DNA of 64,000 bases, from NCBI GenBank assembly GCA_019749805.1, contig JAIEPH010000028.1:1-64000 (forward strand), in the 5' to 3' direction. This stretch comes from Mycobacteriaceae bacterium (GTDB lineage: Bacteria > Actinomycetota > Actinomycetes > Mycobacteriales > Mycobacteriaceae). Positions within the stretch are counted from its first letter, which is position 1. Each line of letters starts with the position of its first letter. This document shows, one piece after another, positions 43,865 through 53,355 of the stretch. A model generated the notes under the pieces. The model made no database searches. It had not been told where the DNA came from and saw only the letters and a program-made list of their open reading frames with translations. Made by a program: the position numbers and the translations under genes.

Positions 43865-44533
43865 CTAGAACCCCTCTGATCCCGCTGCCGGAGCCCGCAC
43901 CACCAACGGCACTGCCGGGAAGTAGGCGGCCATCTCCGAGCGCGACTTGCGAAGCACCGCGGTGCCGTAGCCCTGCTTGCGGTGGTCCGGGTGGATCCAG
44001 ATCCGGACGTTGACCTCACCGGCGACGAGATCGCCGAAGACCATGCCGATCTTCTGCGGACCGTGGATCGCGACCAGCCATGCCGCATCCTCGGCGTCGA
44101 CGCGCTGCAGCCCGGCCTGGATCTCGTCCTCGAGCTCGCCGGCCGGCGCACGCGAACCGTCGCCCGCCTCCTGCACGTCGGCGGTGCGCGCGGCGAAGAT
44201 GTCGCGATCGGCGTCGGCGGCGAAGGGCCGCAGCGCAATGGTATCGACCGGACTCGCGGGCTCACCCCTGGTGAAGCTCAGCTGATTGTTCAGGTCCTCG
44301 AGTTCGGCCGCGATTCTCCGGCGCGAAACCTTGGTGAGCCGATCGAACGACAACCGCAGCACGGCCTCGGCAGCGGCGGTCGAGGTGCCGAGATGGCTTG
44401 CTATTGCCCCGATCGCGGCGTCGTAGTCCTCGGCTTTCACGACGACATCGAGGAGCTCGTGGCGCCGTTCGAGCGCGCGCATCAGCGCATCGGCGATCTC
44501 GCGGCGTTCCACTCTTGGATCGTCATCGGTCAT
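43865..44533 (-). CDS. GNAT acetyltransferase with a GyrA-like N-terminal helical segment
   Basis: A 222-residue protein of two parts. Residues 1-90 (IADALMRALERRHELLDVVVKAEDYDAAIGAIASHLGTSTAAAEAVLRLSFDRLTK, key part TAAAEAVLRLSFDRLTKVSRRRI) resemble the coiled-coil domain of DNA gyrase A, where the pattern reads like ILDMRLxRLTGLExxKI. Residues about 100-222 are a GNAT domain with RIWIHPDHRKQGYGTAVLRKSR. The substrate is unknown. In Mtb this interval holds a relBE-type toxin-antitoxin pair, absent here. It is leftward, 26 bp after the next acetyltransferase gene. Confidence 0.78.
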   Translation of the reverse strand: MTDDDPRVERREIADALMRALERRHELLDVVVKAEDYDAAIGAIASHLGTSTAAAEAVLRLSFDRLTKVSRRRIAAELEDLNNQLSFTRGEPASPVDTIALRPFAADADRDIFAARTADVQEAGDGSRAPAGELEDEIQAGLQRVDAEDAAWLVAIHGPQKIGMVFGDLVAGEVNVRIWIHPDHRKQGYGTAVLRKSRSEMAAYFPAVPLVVRAPAAGSEGF

Positions 44534-44559
44534 TCCCCGAGCGTAGAGGCACGCCGGAG

Positions 44560-45414
44560 TCAGTCGAGCAGAACGGTCGCGAACGTGCCGACCGCCGTGA
44601 AGCCGACCCGGTCATACGTGGCACGGGCGACGGTGTTGAAGCTGTTGACGTACAGGCTCGCGGTGCGCCCACCGCGTACCACCGCCGTGGCCAGGGTCGC
44701 CGTCCCCGCGGTGCCGATCCCTTGGCCCCGCCAGTCGGGATGGACCCACACGCCCTGAATTTGCCCGACGGACGGCGACTGGGATCCGACCTCCGCCTTG
44801 AAGACCACCTGGCCGCGTTCGAAGCGGGCCCACGCGCGGCCGGCGGCGATCAACCCTGCGACACGGCGCCGGTAACCGCGGCCGCCGTCACCGATCCGCG
44901 GGTCGATGCCGACCTCGCCGATGAACATGTCGATGGCCGCGACCAGGTATGCATCGAGCTCGTCGGCACGTACCTGGCGGACATGGGGGTCGATCGCGCA
45001 GCTGGGTGGAGTGCTCAGCGCCATCAGCGGTTGATGCTCGCGCACGTCGCGGGCCGCGCCCCAGGCGTGCTCGAGTCGCTGCCACATCGGAAGCACCATC
45101 TCGGCGCGGCCCACCAAAGACGAACAACGCCGAGCGGTGCTCATCGCCTTGTCGGCGAATGCGTACATGTCGTCGACGCCGCCGCGCAGGGGAATCAGGT
45201 TCGCCCCTGCGTAACAGAGGGATTCGGTGGGACGCCGACGGGTCCAGAGCTCGCCGCCGATCGCCGCGGGCTCGATGCCGTGCTCGACCACCCGCGACGC
45301 CACCATGCAGCTGCCGACCGGATCCTCGTCGAGAACGCGGTACACCTCACCCGCTTCGCGTACCAATGAAACCCGTCGTTCATCGACGCGGCGAAACAGC
45401 GGAGGAGCCGACAT
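44560..45414 (-). CDS. DUF4081/GNAT acetyltransferase (Rv2867c-like)
   Basis: A 284-residue protein with an N-terminal DUF4081 domain (about 1-140: FRRVDERRVSLVREAG, VGSCMVASRVVEHG) and a C-terminal GNAT domain with the acetyl-CoA motif VWVHPDWRGQGIGTAGTATLATAVV and LYVNSFNTVARATYDRVGF. The length and architecture match Mtb Rv2867c. The substrate is unknown. It lies 88 bp downstream of ispG, with a structured intergenic hairpin in between. Clearly conserved next to the ispG-rip1-dxr genes in mycobacteria. Confidence 0.87.
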   Translation of the reverse strand: MSAPPLFRRVDERRVSLVREAGEVYRVLDEDPVGSCMVASRVVEHGIEPAAIGGELWTRRRPTESLCYAGANLIPLRGGVDDMYAFADKAMSTARRCSSLVGRAEMVLPMWQRLEHAWGAARDVREHQPLMALSTPPSCAIDPHVRQVRADELDAYLVAAIDMFIGEVGIDPRIGDGGRGYRRRVAGLIAAGRAWARFERGQVVFKAEVGSQSPSVGQIQGVWVHPDWRGQGIGTAGTATLATAVVRGGRTASLYVNSFNTVARATYDRVGFTAVGTFATVLLD

Positions 45415-45446
45415 GGAGACTCTTTCTAACCGATCCGTGACGGTGC

Positions 45447-45501
45447 GGTGACCCCTATTCGATGTCGCCGCCGGAGCCGCTCCGTGCTCACAGGGGTCAC
45501 C
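45447..45501 (-). other. Large structured element between ispG and the Rv2867c-like gene
   Basis: GGTGACCCCT (45447-45456) and AGGGGTCACC (45492-45501) form a perfect 10-bp stem. The enclosed 35 nt contain a second hairpin GGAGC-C-GCTCC. It starts directly after the ispG stop. It could be a rho-independent-like terminator without U-run, a processing site or a cis-acting RNA for the downstream acetyltransferase. Confidence 0.5.
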
Positions 45502-45502
45502 C

Positions 45503-46675
45503 TCAGCTTACGGTCACTACCGGCGAACCGCTGGCGTCTGATCCGGACGCCGGGCCCATTTCTTCGGCGATCCGCATCGCCTCTTCAATCAGCGTCTCGA
45601 CGATCTGGTGCTCGGGGACGGTCTTGATGACCTCACCCTTGACGAAGATCTGGCCCTTGCCGTTGCCGGACGCCACGCCGAGGTCGGCCTCGCGCGCCTC
45701 GCCCGGGCCGTTGACGACGCAGCCCATGACCGCGACGCGCAGCGGAACCTCCATGCCCTCCAGACCGGCGGTCACCTCGTTGGCCAGGGTGTAGACGTCG
45801 ACCTGCGCGCGGCCACACGACGGGCACGACACGATCTCCAGACCACGCGGCCGCAAATTCAGCGATTCGAGGATTTGGTTACCGACCTTGACCTCTTCGG
45901 CGGGCGGCGCGGACAGCGAGACACGGATGGTGTCGCCGATGCCCTTGGACAGCAGCGCCCCGAACGCGACGGCGGACTTGATGGTGCCCTGAAACGCCGG
46001 CCCGGCCTCGGTCACGCCGAGATGCAGCGGGTAGTCACTCTTGGATGCCAGCAGTTCGTAAGCCGCGACCATGACGACGGGGTCGTTGTGCTTGACGCTG
46101 ATCTTGATGTCGCCGAAGCCGTGCTCCTCGAACAGCGAGGCCTCCCAGAGCGCGGACTCGACGAGCGCCTCCGGCGTGGCCTTGCCGTACTTCTCCATGA
46201 ATCGCTTGTCCAGGGAGCCGGCGTTGACGCCGATACGGATCGGAATGCCCGCCGCCCCTGCGGCTTTGGCGACTTCCCCGACCCGGCCGTCGAATTCCTT
46301 GATGTTGCCGGGATTCACGCGCACCGCCGCGCAGCCCGCGTCGATCGCGGCGAAGATGTACTTGGGCTGGAAGTGGATGTCGGCGATGACGGGGATCTTC
46401 GACTTCTTCGCGATCGCGGGCAGCGCGTCTGCGTCTTCCTGTCGCGGGCACGCGACGCGCACGATGTCGCAGCCCGAGGCGGTCAGCTCGGCGATCTGCT
46501 GCAGGGTCGCGTTGATGTCGTGTGTCTTCGTGGTGCACATCGACTGCACGGCGATCGGATGGTCACTACCCACGCCGACGTCGCCCACCATGAGCTGGCG
46601 CGTCTTGCGGCGCGGGGCAAGGGTGGGCGCGGGCGGCGCCGGTATCCCCAGACCAACGCTTGGGGTGGAGGTCAC
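45503..46675 (-). CDS. ispG: 4-hydroxy-3-methylbut-2-enyl diphosphate synthase (flavodoxin)
   Basis: IspG (GcpE) makes HMBPP in the MEP isoprenoid pathway using a [4Fe-4S] cluster. The 390-residue protein has the TIM-barrel start ([21 protein letters not shown], key part [14 protein letters not shown]) and the [13 protein letters not shown] strand. Cluster cysteines are in [12 protein letters not shown] and [18 protein letters not shown]. The start ATG gives [10 protein letters not shown], similar to Mtb Rv2868c. It is 12 bp after rip1; dxr, the second MEP enzyme here, is two genes upstream in the same operon. Confidence 0.95.
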   Translation of the reverse strand: MTSTPSVGLGIPAPPAPTLAPRRKTRQLMVGDVGVGSDHPIAVQSMCTTKTHDINATLQQIAELTASGCDIVRVACPRQEDADALPAIAKKSKIPVIADIHFQPKYIFAAIDAGCAAVRVNPGNIKEFDGRVGEVAKAAGAAGIPIRIGVNAGSLDKRFMEKYGKATPEALVESALWEASLFEEHGFGDIKISVKHNDPVVMVAAYELLASKSDYPLHLGVTEAGPAFQGTIKSAVAFGALLSKGIGDTIRVSLSAPPAEEVKVGNQILESLNLRPRGLEIVSCPSCGRAQVDVYTLANEVTAGLEGMEVPLRVAVMGCVVNGPGEAREADLGVASGNGKGQIFVKGEVIKTVPEHQIVETLIEEAMRIAEEMGPASGSDASGSPVVTVS

Positions 46676-46687
46676 TTGATGCTTCTC

Positions 46688-47902
46688 CTACTGGAACAAC
46701 CTGATCGGGTTGACCAGGTCAGCGGTGACGGTCAGCAGCATGTATCCGACCACGACGAACAAGATGACATAGGTGGCCGGCATCAGCTTGAGGTAGTTGA
46801 CGGGCGCCGCAGCCACCTTGCCGCGCGCCGACCGGACCATATTGCGGATCTTCTCGTACCACGCAACGGCGATGTGCCCGCCATCGAAGGGCAGCAGCGG
46901 CACCAGGTTGATGGCGCCGAGCACGAAGTTGAGCTGGGCCAGGAAGAACCAGAACGCGACCCACAGCCCGGCGTCCACGGTGTCGCCGCCGATGATGCTG
47001 GCGCCGACGACGCTGATCGGCGTCTCCGGGTCACGCTCCCCGCCGCCGATCGAGTTCACCAGCGCACCGATCTTGGTCGGGATCTTGGCCAGTGACTTGC
47101 CGAGTTCGACCGCCAGGTCTCCGGTGAACGCGAAGGTGCCCGGAACCGCGGACAACGGGTTGTACTGCGTCGGCCCGAAGTACGCGGCGGCGATGCCGAT
47201 GGCGCCGACGGTCGAGGGCTGGTCGCCTTCGCCGGTGAACCGCTGCGTGCGGGTGACGTCGACGACCGCGCTGGCGGGCTGTCCGTCCCGCTCGTAGACG
47301 ACGGTGGTCGGCCCGGAGGCCTTCTGCAGTGCGGTCCTGGCTTCGTCGAAGGTGGCCACGGGCGTGTCGCCGACCTTGACGATCACGTCGCCGGCACGAA
47401 TACCGGCCTCGGCCGCCGGTCCGGGACCGGTGCAGTCAGCCACCTCATCCTTGCTGATTTGCGCTGCGACACAACCGGTTTCACCCACGATGGCCTGGGT
47501 GGGCGGATGCAGGTTGGGCAGTCCCCAGATCACCGCGATGGCATAGATGAGAACGAGGCCGACGACGAAGTTCATGGCGGGGCCGGCGGCCAGCACGGCG
47601 GTGCGTTTCCACGTCTTCTGCCGGTACATCGCGTACTGCCGGTCCTCGGGTGCGATTTCGTCGACCGAGGTCATCCCCGCGATGTCGCAGAAACCGCCCA
47701 ACGGGATGGCCTTGACTCCGTACTCGGTTTCGCCCAGCTTGTTGGGCCGCCGCGTCGACCACAGCGTCGGTCCGAAGCCGACGAAGTAGCGACGCACCTT
47801 CATCCCGGTGGCGCGCGCCACCCACATGTGGCCGCATTCGTGCAGTGCAACCGACAGGAGGATGCACAACGCGAACGCGATGATGCCGAGCACGAACATC
47901 AT
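46688..47902 (-). CDS. rip1: Site-2 protease Rip1 (RseP family zinc metalloprotease)
   Basis: An intramembrane protease that cleaves anti-sigma factors and other single-pass proteins. The active site HECGH is in TM1 ([15 protein letters not shown], about 24-38), the second metal ligand is in [13 protein letters not shown] near residue 340, and a PDZ domain lies between ([22 protein letters not shown]). Four membrane helices are visible. The 404-residue length equals that of Mtb Rip1 (Rv2869c). The start overlaps the dxr stop by 4 bp (ATGA). In Mtb it regulates SigK, SigL and SigM anti-sigma factors, notable since SigK-type promoters lie nearby. Confidence 0.95.
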   Translation of the reverse strand: MMFVLGIIAFALCILLSVALHECGHMWVARATGMKVRRYFVGFGPTLWSTRRPNKLGETEYGVKAIPLGGFCDIAGMTSVDEIAPEDRQYAMYRQKTWKRTAVLAAGPAMNFVVGLVLIYAIAVIWGLPNLHPPTQAIVGETGCVAAQISKDEVADCTGPGPAAEAGIRAGDVIVKVGDTPVATFDEARTALQKASGPTTVVYERDGQPASAVVDVTRTQRFTGEGDQPSTVGAIGIAAAYFGPTQYNPLSAVPGTFAFTGDLAVELGKSLAKIPTKIGALVNSIGGGERDPETPISVVGASIIGGDTVDAGLWVAFWFFLAQLNFVLGAINLVPLLPFDGGHIAVAWYEKIRNMVRSARGKVAAAPVNYLKLMPATYVILFVVVGYMLLTVTADLVNPIRLFQ

Positions 47903-49071
47903 TTGGTGAGTAGTCCTTCTCTTGAAATCTCCCGCTCGACTTCGCGCTTTGCCCGGTCGCGGGCCCAGCGCTGAGCATCGAGTACCTCATCCACGGTAGC
48001 GGGTTCGGTGGCCCACTGGTCGGCAGCACGCAGGACCTCGGCGATTGTTCCCACAATGGCCGGAAATCGGATGCTCCCGTCGAGGAAGGCGGCCGCGGCC
48101 TCCTCATTCGCTGCGTTGTACACCGCGGTGAGGCAGCCACCGCGCTGGCCGGCCTGCCTGGCGAGGTCGACGGCCGGAAACACCTCGTCGTCCAGCGGCA
48201 GGAACTCCCAGGTCGAGGCGGTGCGGAAGTCGCAAGCCGACGCCGCGGCGGGCACCCGGGCCGGCCAGCCCAGTGCCAGCGCGATCGGCAGCTTCATATC
48301 GGGCGGACTGGCCTGGGCCAGCGTCGAGCCGTCGGTGAAGGTGACCATCGAGTGAACGATCGACTGCGGATGGACGACCACCTCGATGCGGGCGTAGTCG
48401 ATGCCGAACAGCAGATGCGTCTCGATCAGTTCGAGTCCCTTGTTGACCAGGGTGGCCGAGTTGAGCGTGTTCATCGGGCCCATCGACCAAGTGGGGTGCT
48501 TGCCCGCCTGCTCGGGGGTGACGGAGTCGAGATCCTCTGCCGACCAGCCCAGGAAGGGCCCACCCGATGCGGTGAGCACGATCTTCGCGACTTCGTCCTC
48601 GGTGCCTCCCCGCAGGCACTGCGCCATCGCGGAGTGTTCGGAGTCCACGGGGACGATCTGGCCCGGTTTGGCCGCCTTGAGCACCAGCGGCCCGCCCGCG
48701 ACCAGTGACTCCTTGTTGGCGAGCGCGAGCCTGGCGCCGCTGTTCAAGGCCGCCAGCGTGGGTTTGAGGCCGAGTGCACCGACGAGGGCGTTGAGCACGA
48801 CGTCCGCTTCGGTGTTCTCGACGAGGCGGGTGGCGGCGTCGGGTCCCGCATAGGTCACATCACCGACCTGCGCGGCCGATGCCTCGTCGGCGATGGCGAC
48901 GTTCGTCACCCCGGTCTCGGCGAGCTGCTGGGCCAGCAGGCGCGGGTTGCCGCCACGCGCCGCGAGGCCCACGACCTCGAAGCGGTCCGGGTTGGCGGCG
49001 ATGACCTCCAGCGCCTGGGTGCCGATCGACCCGGTACTGCCGAGGATCAGCACGCGCTGCCTGTTGGTCAC
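47899..49071 (-). CDS. dxr: 1-deoxy-D-xylulose 5-phosphate reductoisomerase
   Basis: Converts DXP to MEP with NADPH, the committed step of isoprenoid synthesis and the fosmidomycin target. It has the NADPH-binding [13 protein letters not shown] near the N-terminus, then [11 protein letters not shown], the metal-site [23 protein letters not shown] and [27 protein letters not shown] is in the C-terminal domain. GTG 49069-49071 ([15 protein letters not shown]) is chosen because the Rossmann fold begins nine residues in; the longer open frame adds atypical sequence. It is coupled to rip1, forming dxr-rip1-ispG. mpt83 is divergent. Confidence 0.95.
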   Translation of the reverse strand: MTNRQRVLILGSTGSIGTQALEVIAANPDRFEVVGLAARGGNPRLLAQQLAETGVTNVAIADEASAAQVGDVTYAGPDAATRLVENTEADVVLNALVGALGLKPTLAALNSGARLALANKESLVAGGPLVLKAAKPGQIVPVDSEHSAMAQCLRGGTEDEVAKIVLTASGGPFLGWSAEDLDSVTPEQAGKHPTWSMGPMNTLNSATLVNKGLELIETHLLFGIDYARIEVVVHPQSIVHSMVTFTDGSTLAQASPPDMKLPIALALGWPARVPAAASACDFRTASTWEFLPLDDEVFPAVDLARQAGQRGGCLTAVYNAANEEAAAAFLDGSIRFPAIVGTIAEVLRAADQWATEPATVDEVLDAQRWARDRAKREVEREISREGLLTK

Positions 49072-49142
49072 CGAACCATTGTGACGCCCCGGGTGCGCCA
49101 CAGTCCCGTCCGCTGGGGGCGCCACCGCTGCACGGCGCCAAA

Positions 49143-49159
49143 TGTGACGCAATTGTGAC
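49143..49159 (-). promoter_or_regulatory. Direct repeats GTCACA-N5-GTCACA in the dxr/mpt83 promoter region
   Basis: Read leftward, two GTCACA hexamers lie 11 bp apart, 72-88 bp upstream of dxr and just upstream of the SigK-like promoter of mpt83. The spacing and sequence recall direct-repeat sites of response regulators such as MtrA. This is a motif resemblance only. Confidence 0.3.
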
Positions 49160-49174
49160 CACCCGGCAAACCGG

Positions 49175-49201
49175 CGATCCGTGCGTCACGTCACATCGAA
49201 T
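49175..49201 (+). promoter_or_regulatory. SigK-type promoter of mpt83
   Basis: CGATCC (49175-49180), a 16-bp spacer and CGAAT (49197-49201) match the mycobacterial SigK consensus CCATCC-N16-CGAAT with one mismatch. The ATG is 57 bp downstream of the -10. The same arrangement precedes mpt70. Confidence 0.65.
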
Positions 49202-49258
49202 CCCCTTCGTCAAACACAGGACGGCAACACGGTCGTCCGACACAAGGGATGGGAACCC

Positions 49259-49939
49259 ATGAGAACACTCCACCGTAAAACGGTCGCCGCTGCCGGCCTG
49301 GGCGCACTCGCAATCTTCGGCGCAGTCTCGTGCTCCACCGACAGTTCGTCCGAGCCATCGCCCACCACGTCGACCGCAGCAGCGACAACGACATCGTCGG
49401 CACCCGCATCGCCCACGACGACCGCGATGGCCGATCCCGCCGCGAACCTCGTGGGGAGCGGCTGTGCGGCGTACGCCGAGCAGGTGCCAGAGGGCCCGGG
49501 ATCGGTGACGGGCATGGCGCAGGATCCAGTCGCGGTCGCGGCGTCCAACAACCCGATGCTCAAGACGCTGACGCAGGCGCTGTCGGGTCAGCTCAATCCC
49601 AACGTGAACCTCGTCGAAACGCTGAACAGCAATCCCGCGCTGACGGTGTTCGCGCCGACCGACGACGCCTTCGCCAAGATCGATGCGGCCACGCTCGAGA
49701 CGTTGAAGACCGATTCGGATCTGCTGACCAGCATCCTGACCTACCACGTGGTCGAGGGCCAGGCCAGCCCCTCGGCGGTCGTCGGTGAGCACACGACGCT
49801 CGAAGGCGGATCGGTGAACGTCACCGGGGCCGGTCCCGATCTGAAGGTCAACGACGCCGGACTGGTGTGCGGTGGTGTGCAGACCGCCAACGCGACGGTC
49901 TACATGATCGACACCGTGCTGATGCCCCCGGCCAACTAG
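49259..49939 (+). CDS. mpt83: Mpt83-like fasciclin-domain lipoprotein
   Basis: A surface lipoprotein of 226 residues: signal [25 protein letters not shown] (cysteine at about 25, key part FGAVSC), a Ser/Thr/Pro/Ala linker of about 40 residues, then the conserved [25 protein letters not shown] segment and one FAS1 domain (about 95-226). The FAS1 domain shows [14 protein letters not shown] and [10 protein letters not shown], ending [16 protein letters not shown]. Two cysteines (GSGCAAY and LVCGGVQ) match the disulfide of Mpt70/83. ATG 49259 begins the signal peptide; earlier in-frame codons are in the leader. First gene of mpt83-dipZ-mpt70. Confidence 0.93.
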   Translation: MRTLHRKTVAAAGLGALAIFGAVSCSTDSSSEPSPTTSTAAATTTSSAPASPTTTAMADPAANLVGSGCAAYAEQVPEGPGSVTGMAQDPVAVAASNNPMLKTLTQALSGQLNPNVNLVETLNSNPALTVFAPTDDAFAKIDAATLETLKTDSDLLTSILTYHVVEGQASPSAVVGEHTTLEGGSVNVTGAGPDLKVNDAGLVCGGVQTANATVYMIDTVLMPPAN

Positions 49940-49962
49940 GCCACATTCCCAATTCATCACCG

Positions 49963-49997
49963 CGAGCTGGGCCCCGACTCGGCGTGGGCCCAGCTCG
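49963..49997 (+). terminator. GC-rich hairpin between mpt83 and dipZ
   Basis: CGAGCTGGGCCC and GGGCCCAGCTCG form a perfect 12-bp stem with an 11-nt loop, 24 bp past the mpt83 stop and 20 bp before dipZ. No U-run follows, so it may attenuate rather than stop transcription, or stabilise the mpt83 mRNA end. Confidence 0.6.
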
Positions 49998-50016
49998 TCG
50001 TGTCTAGGAAACGTCC

Positions 50017-51756
50017 ATGTTCACGCTTGCACTGATCGGCTTTCTGGGCGGATTGATCACCGGCATCTCGCCGTGCATCCTTCCCGTCCTGCCGGTGATC
50101 TTCTTCTCCGGCACGCAGAGCAGCGGTGCCGACGCATCCGGCAGTGCGGGCGGCGTGGCGGTCGCCACCAAGCCCGCACTATCGGACCGGTTGCGGCCCT
50201 ACCGTGTGATCGCGGGCCTGGTCTTGAGTTTCAGCGTGGTGACGCTGGTGGGCTCCGCACTGCTGTCGCTGCTGCACCTGCCTCAGGATGCCATCCGGTG
50301 GGTCGCGCTGATCGCGTTGGTGATGATCGGCACCGGGCTGATCTTCCCGAAATTCGAGGCGCTGCTGGAGAAGCCGTTCTCCAAACTGCCGCAGAAGCAG
50401 TTCGGCTCCGGCAGTAGCGGTTTCGGCCTGGGTCTGGCGCTGGGCGTGCTGTACGTACCGTGCGCCGGACCGGTGCTGGCAGCCATCGTCATCGCGGGAG
50501 CGACGGGAACGATCGGCCTTCCCACCATCGTGCTGACCCTGGCGTTCGCTGTCGGCGCAGCTCTGCCGCTGCTGTTCTTCGCTCTGACAGGCCGCCGTGT
50601 CGCCGAGCGGGTGGCGGCGTTTCGGCGCCGCCAGCGCGAGATCCGTATCACCGCAGGCATTGTGACCATCCTGCTGGCCGTGGCCCTCGCGTTCAATGTC
50701 CCCGCCGCGTTGCAGCGTGCGATCCCGGACTACACCGGCACGCTGCAGGAACGCGTCGGTGGCGACGAGCAGATTCGCGAGAAGCTCAACCTTGCAGGCC
50801 TGGTCAACGATCAGAACAGAGAGCTGGCGAACTGCAGCGACGGCGCCCCTGAGCTGGAAAGCTGCGGTACCGCACCGGACATCAAGAACATCACCGCTTG
50901 GCTGAACACCCCGAACGGTTCGGCGGTGGACCTGAAGTCATTGCGCGGCAAGGTGGTACTCGTCGACTTCTGGGCGTACTCGTGCATCAACTGCCAGCGC
51001 GCCGCCCCGCACCTCGTCGACTGGTACGACACCTACCGCGACGTCGGTTTCGAGGTCATCGGCGTGCACACGCCGGAGTACGCCTTCGAACGGGTCGAAG
51101 GCAACGTGGCCGCTGGCGCACAAGATCTGGGCATCACCTACCCCGTCGCGTTGGACAACGGCTATTCGACATGGACGAACTACCGCAACCGCTACTGGCC
51201 GGCCAAGTACCTCATCGACGCGTCCGGCACCGTGCGCCACATCAAGTTCGGAGAGGGCGACTACGACGTCACCGAGCGCCTGATACGCCAGCTGATCTCG
51301 GAGGCCAACCCTTCGGCGCAGCTGCCGCCACCGGTCGACGCCCAAGACATGACCCCGTTCGAGGAGACGACGCCCGAGACATATCTCAGTGTCGGCAAGG
51401 TGGTCAACTACGGCGGCGCCGGCACGTACGACGAGGGATCATTCAATTTCAGCTATCCACAACAACTTCCCCACGACAGCTTTGCGCTGACCGGCGACTG
51501 GGCGCTCGATTACCAGGGTGCGACGGCGCAGGGCGACAACTCCGGCATCGCGCTGAACTATCACGCCAAAGACGTCTACATCGTGGCCGGCGGCACCGGT
51601 ACTTTGACCGTCACCCGCAACGGCGCGAAATCCACCGTGCCGATCAGCGGCCCACCGACACTGCATCAGATCGCCGCTCATCCCGACGTGACACGCGGAC
51701 GACTCGACGTCGCGGTACCCGCCGGATTGCAAATCTTTTCGTTTACCTACGGCTGA
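50017..51756 (+). CDS. dipZ: DipZ-type membrane thiol-disulfide protein (CcdA + thioredoxin + C-terminal domain)
   Basis: A 579-residue membrane protein. The N-terminal CcdA-like part (about 1-235) has six helices with the reactive cysteines in [11 protein letters not shown] (C20) and [12 protein letters not shown]. An extracytoplasmic thioredoxin-like domain follows with CINC at 323-326 in [15 protein letters not shown]-terminal beta-sandwich domain (about 450-579) completes it. It passes electrons across the membrane to exported proteins, presumably including the disulfide-bearing Mpt83 and Mpt70 on either side. The protein is shorter than Mtb DipZ (about 695 aa). Ribosome-binding site AGGAAA precedes the ATG. 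Confidence 0.93.
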   Translation: MFTLALIGFLGGLITGISPCILPVLPVIFFSGTQSSGADASGSAGGVAVATKPALSDRLRPYRVIAGLVLSFSVVTLVGSALLSLLHLPQDAIRWVALIALVMIGTGLIFPKFEALLEKPFSKLPQKQFGSGSSGFGLGLALGVLYVPCAGPVLAAIVIAGATGTIGLPTIVLTLAFAVGAALPLLFFALTGRRVAERVAAFRRRQREIRITAGIVTILLAVALAFNVPAALQRAIPDYTGTLQERVGGDEQIREKLNLAGLVNDQNRELANCSDGAPELESCGTAPDIKNITAWLNTPNGSAVDLKSLRGKVVLVDFWAYSCINCQRAAPHLVDWYDTYRDVGFEVIGVHTPEYAFERVEGNVAAGAQDLGITYPVALDNGYSTWTNYRNRYWPAKYLIDASGTVRHIKFGEGDYDVTERLIRQLISEANPSAQLPPPVDAQDMTPFEETTPETYLSVGKVVNYGGAGTYDEGSFNFSYPQQLPHDSFALTGDWALDYQGATAQGDNSGIALNYHAKDVYIVAGGTGTLTVTRNGAKSTVPISGPPTLHQIAAHPDVTRGRLDVAVPAGLQIFSFTYG

Positions 51757-51760
51757 TGAC

Positions 51761-51787
51761 CCATCCGCACCGCGCACGGCTCCGAAT
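51761..51787 (+). promoter_or_regulatory. SigK-type promoter of mpt70
   Basis: CCATCC (51761-51766), a 16-bp spacer and CGAAT (51783-51787) match the SigK consensus exactly. It starts 5 bp after the dipZ stop, giving a leader of about 55 nt for mpt70, so mpt70 can be expressed independently of dipZ. Confidence 0.75.
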
Positions 51788-51847
51788 ACCTGATGACGTG
51801 ACAAACGAGGCGGCATAAGCCGTCCCCGACGAAAGGAAGCGAATTAC

Positions 51848-52426
51848 ATGTACGCAAAGAAAACCGTGGGGGTCGGCTTCGCCGCGATTGCCGCTCTCGG
51901 ATTGTCCCTCGGCACGGCGACGAGCGCACAAGCCGAGATGGTCGGGACAGGCTGTTCGGCCTACGCGCAGCAGGTGCCGACGGGTCCCGGCTCCGTTCAG
52001 GGCATGGCAATGGACCCGGTAGCCGTGGCCGCGTCGAACAACCCGATGCTGACCACGCTCACCAAAGCGATTTCCGGACAATTGAATCCGCAGGTGAACC
52101 TCGTCGACACCCTCAACGGCGGCCAGTTCACGGTGTTCGCTCCCACCGATGCTGCGTTCGCGAAGATCGATCCGGCGACCATCGAGAAGCTCAAGACTGA
52201 CGCTCCCCTGCTCACCAGCATCCTGACCTACCACGTGGTTCCCGGTCAGGCTGGTCCCGCGCAGGTCGCCGGGACCCACAAGACGGTGCAGGGCGCCGAC
52301 CTGACCGTCACCGGCATGGGTAGCGATCTGCGGGTCAACGACGCATCCGTGGTCTGCGGTGGGGTGCAGACGGCCAACGCCACCGTCTACATGATCGACA
52401 CCGTCCTGATGCCGCCGATGAATTGA
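51848..52426 (+). CDS. mpt70: Mpt70-like secreted fasciclin-domain protein
   Basis: A secreted protein of 192 residues. A classical signal peptide ends at ATSAQA-E (cleavage near residue 30); there is no lipobox cysteine, unlike Mpt83. The mature protein begins with [20 protein letters not shown] and contains one FAS1 domain ([37 protein letters not shown]). The two cysteines of the family are present. A good ribosome-binding site (AAAGGAAG) precedes ATG. It has its own SigK-type promoter. The role is presumably adhesion or host/matrix contact, as for other FAS1 proteins, which is inference. Confidence 0.94.
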   Translation: MYAKKTVGVGFAAIAALGLSLGTATSAQAEMVGTGCSAYAQQVPTGPGSVQGMAMDPVAVAASNNPMLTTLTKAISGQLNPQVNLVDTLNGGQFTVFAPTDAAFAKIDPATIEKLKTDAPLLTSILTYHVVPGQAGPAQVAGTHKTVQGADLTVTGMGSDLRVNDASVVCGGVQTANATVYMIDTVLMPPMN

Positions 52427-52450
52427 GTTGCGGCACAGATTAATCAGGAG

Positions 52451-52479
52451 AGCAGCCCGGCACCCCCGGCCGGGCTGCT
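52451..52479. terminator. Bidirectional terminator between mpt70 and sigI-like gene
   Basis: AGCAGCCCGG and CCGGGCTGCT form a perfect 10-bp stem with a 9-nt loop, extended by GGAG/TTCC pairing on the outside and followed by TTTCC. It lies between two convergent stop codons and should serve both genes. Confidence 0.8.
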
Positions 52480-52490
52480 TTCCGCCGCGC

Positions 52491-53348
52491 TCAGCCGGGT
52501 TGCGCGGCCGAAGGATCCACCGATGCCTCGATCTTGAGAATCCTGCTGTCCCGCAACGTGAACACCAGCACGGCGAACAGACGGCGCTCCATGAATGCGA
52601 GAACCGCCTCCTGCCCCACCGGTCCGCTGACCAGCGTGGCTCCCCGTCCGACATAGCGCAGCAGATTGACCGCGACCTCCTCCGGACCGTGGTTGATCTG
52701 AGGCGGCGGGGCCCCCTCGCCGATTATCGTGCCGACCCCCCACACCGACGGATCCAGGATCGCCGTGAGCCCCTGCAGGTCTCCGTTGGCGCATGCGGTG
52801 ATGAACTTCTCGGTGACCAGCTGATGTTCGACGCCGCCGACCTCGGCCAGCCGCGGCGATGCATCGGAGAACTTCGCCCGGGCTCGTCGGGCTAATTGCC
52901 TGCAGGTACCGACGGGCCTGCCGACCGTCTCGGCGATCTCCTCGAACGGCAGATGGAAGACGTCGTGGAGTACGAATGCGACGCGCTCCCCTGGGCTGAG
53001 CCGCCGCAGCACTTCCAGCAGCGCCGCACGAATGTCGTCGTCGAGGGTGACCCGGTCGGCCGGATCGGGGTCGGGTGAGGTCGCGGTGTCGAGCGCACCG
53101 GAGGCGTCGGGGTATTCGCGGCGGGTGCGCGCCGAGCGGATCTGGTCGAGGCAGAGTCGTCCGGCAACCACGGTCAGCCAGGCCCGGAGGTCGTCGATAT
53201 GCGCGGTATCGGCACGCGCGAGCCGCAGGAACGCCTCCTGCGCGACGTCCTCGGCCCCGCCGACGTCGCCGAGCATCTGATAGGCGAGGTTCACCAGATA
53301 GGGACGGTGTTCGCGCCACGCGGCGTCGATCAACGCTGAACCGCTCAT
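52491..53348 (-). CDS. sigI: ECF sigma factor with C-terminal SnoaL-like domain (SigI-like)
   Basis: An extracytoplasmic-function sigma factor of 285 residues. Sigma-2 is at about 1-75 (AYQMLGDVGGAEDVAQEAFLRL, key part GGAEDVAQEAFLRLARA). Sigma-4 is at about 110-165 (LSPGERVAFVLHDVFHLPFEEIAETVGRPVGTCRQLARRARAKF, key part EEIAETVGRPVGTCRQLARR). A SnoaL/NTF2-like domain fills 175-285. ECF factors with this tail usually lack a separate anti-sigma factor, and none is adjacent. The sequence matches Mtb SigI better than SigJ as I recall them. It is divergent from nmrA; both have the same promoter motif, implying autoregulation. Confidence 0.87.
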   Translation of the reverse strand: MSGSALIDAAWREHRPYLVNLAYQMLGDVGGAEDVAQEAFLRLARADTAHIDDLRAWLTVVAGRLCLDQIRSARTRREYPDASGALDTATSPDPDPADRVTLDDDIRAALLEVLRRLSPGERVAFVLHDVFHLPFEEIAETVGRPVGTCRQLARRARAKFSDASPRLAEVGGVEHQLVTEKFITACANGDLQGLTAILDPSVWGVGTIIGEGAPPPQINHGPEEVAVNLLRYVGRGATLVSGPVGQEAVLAFMERRLFAVLVFTLRDSRILKIEASVDPSAAQPG

Positions 53349-53355
53349 GATTCAA

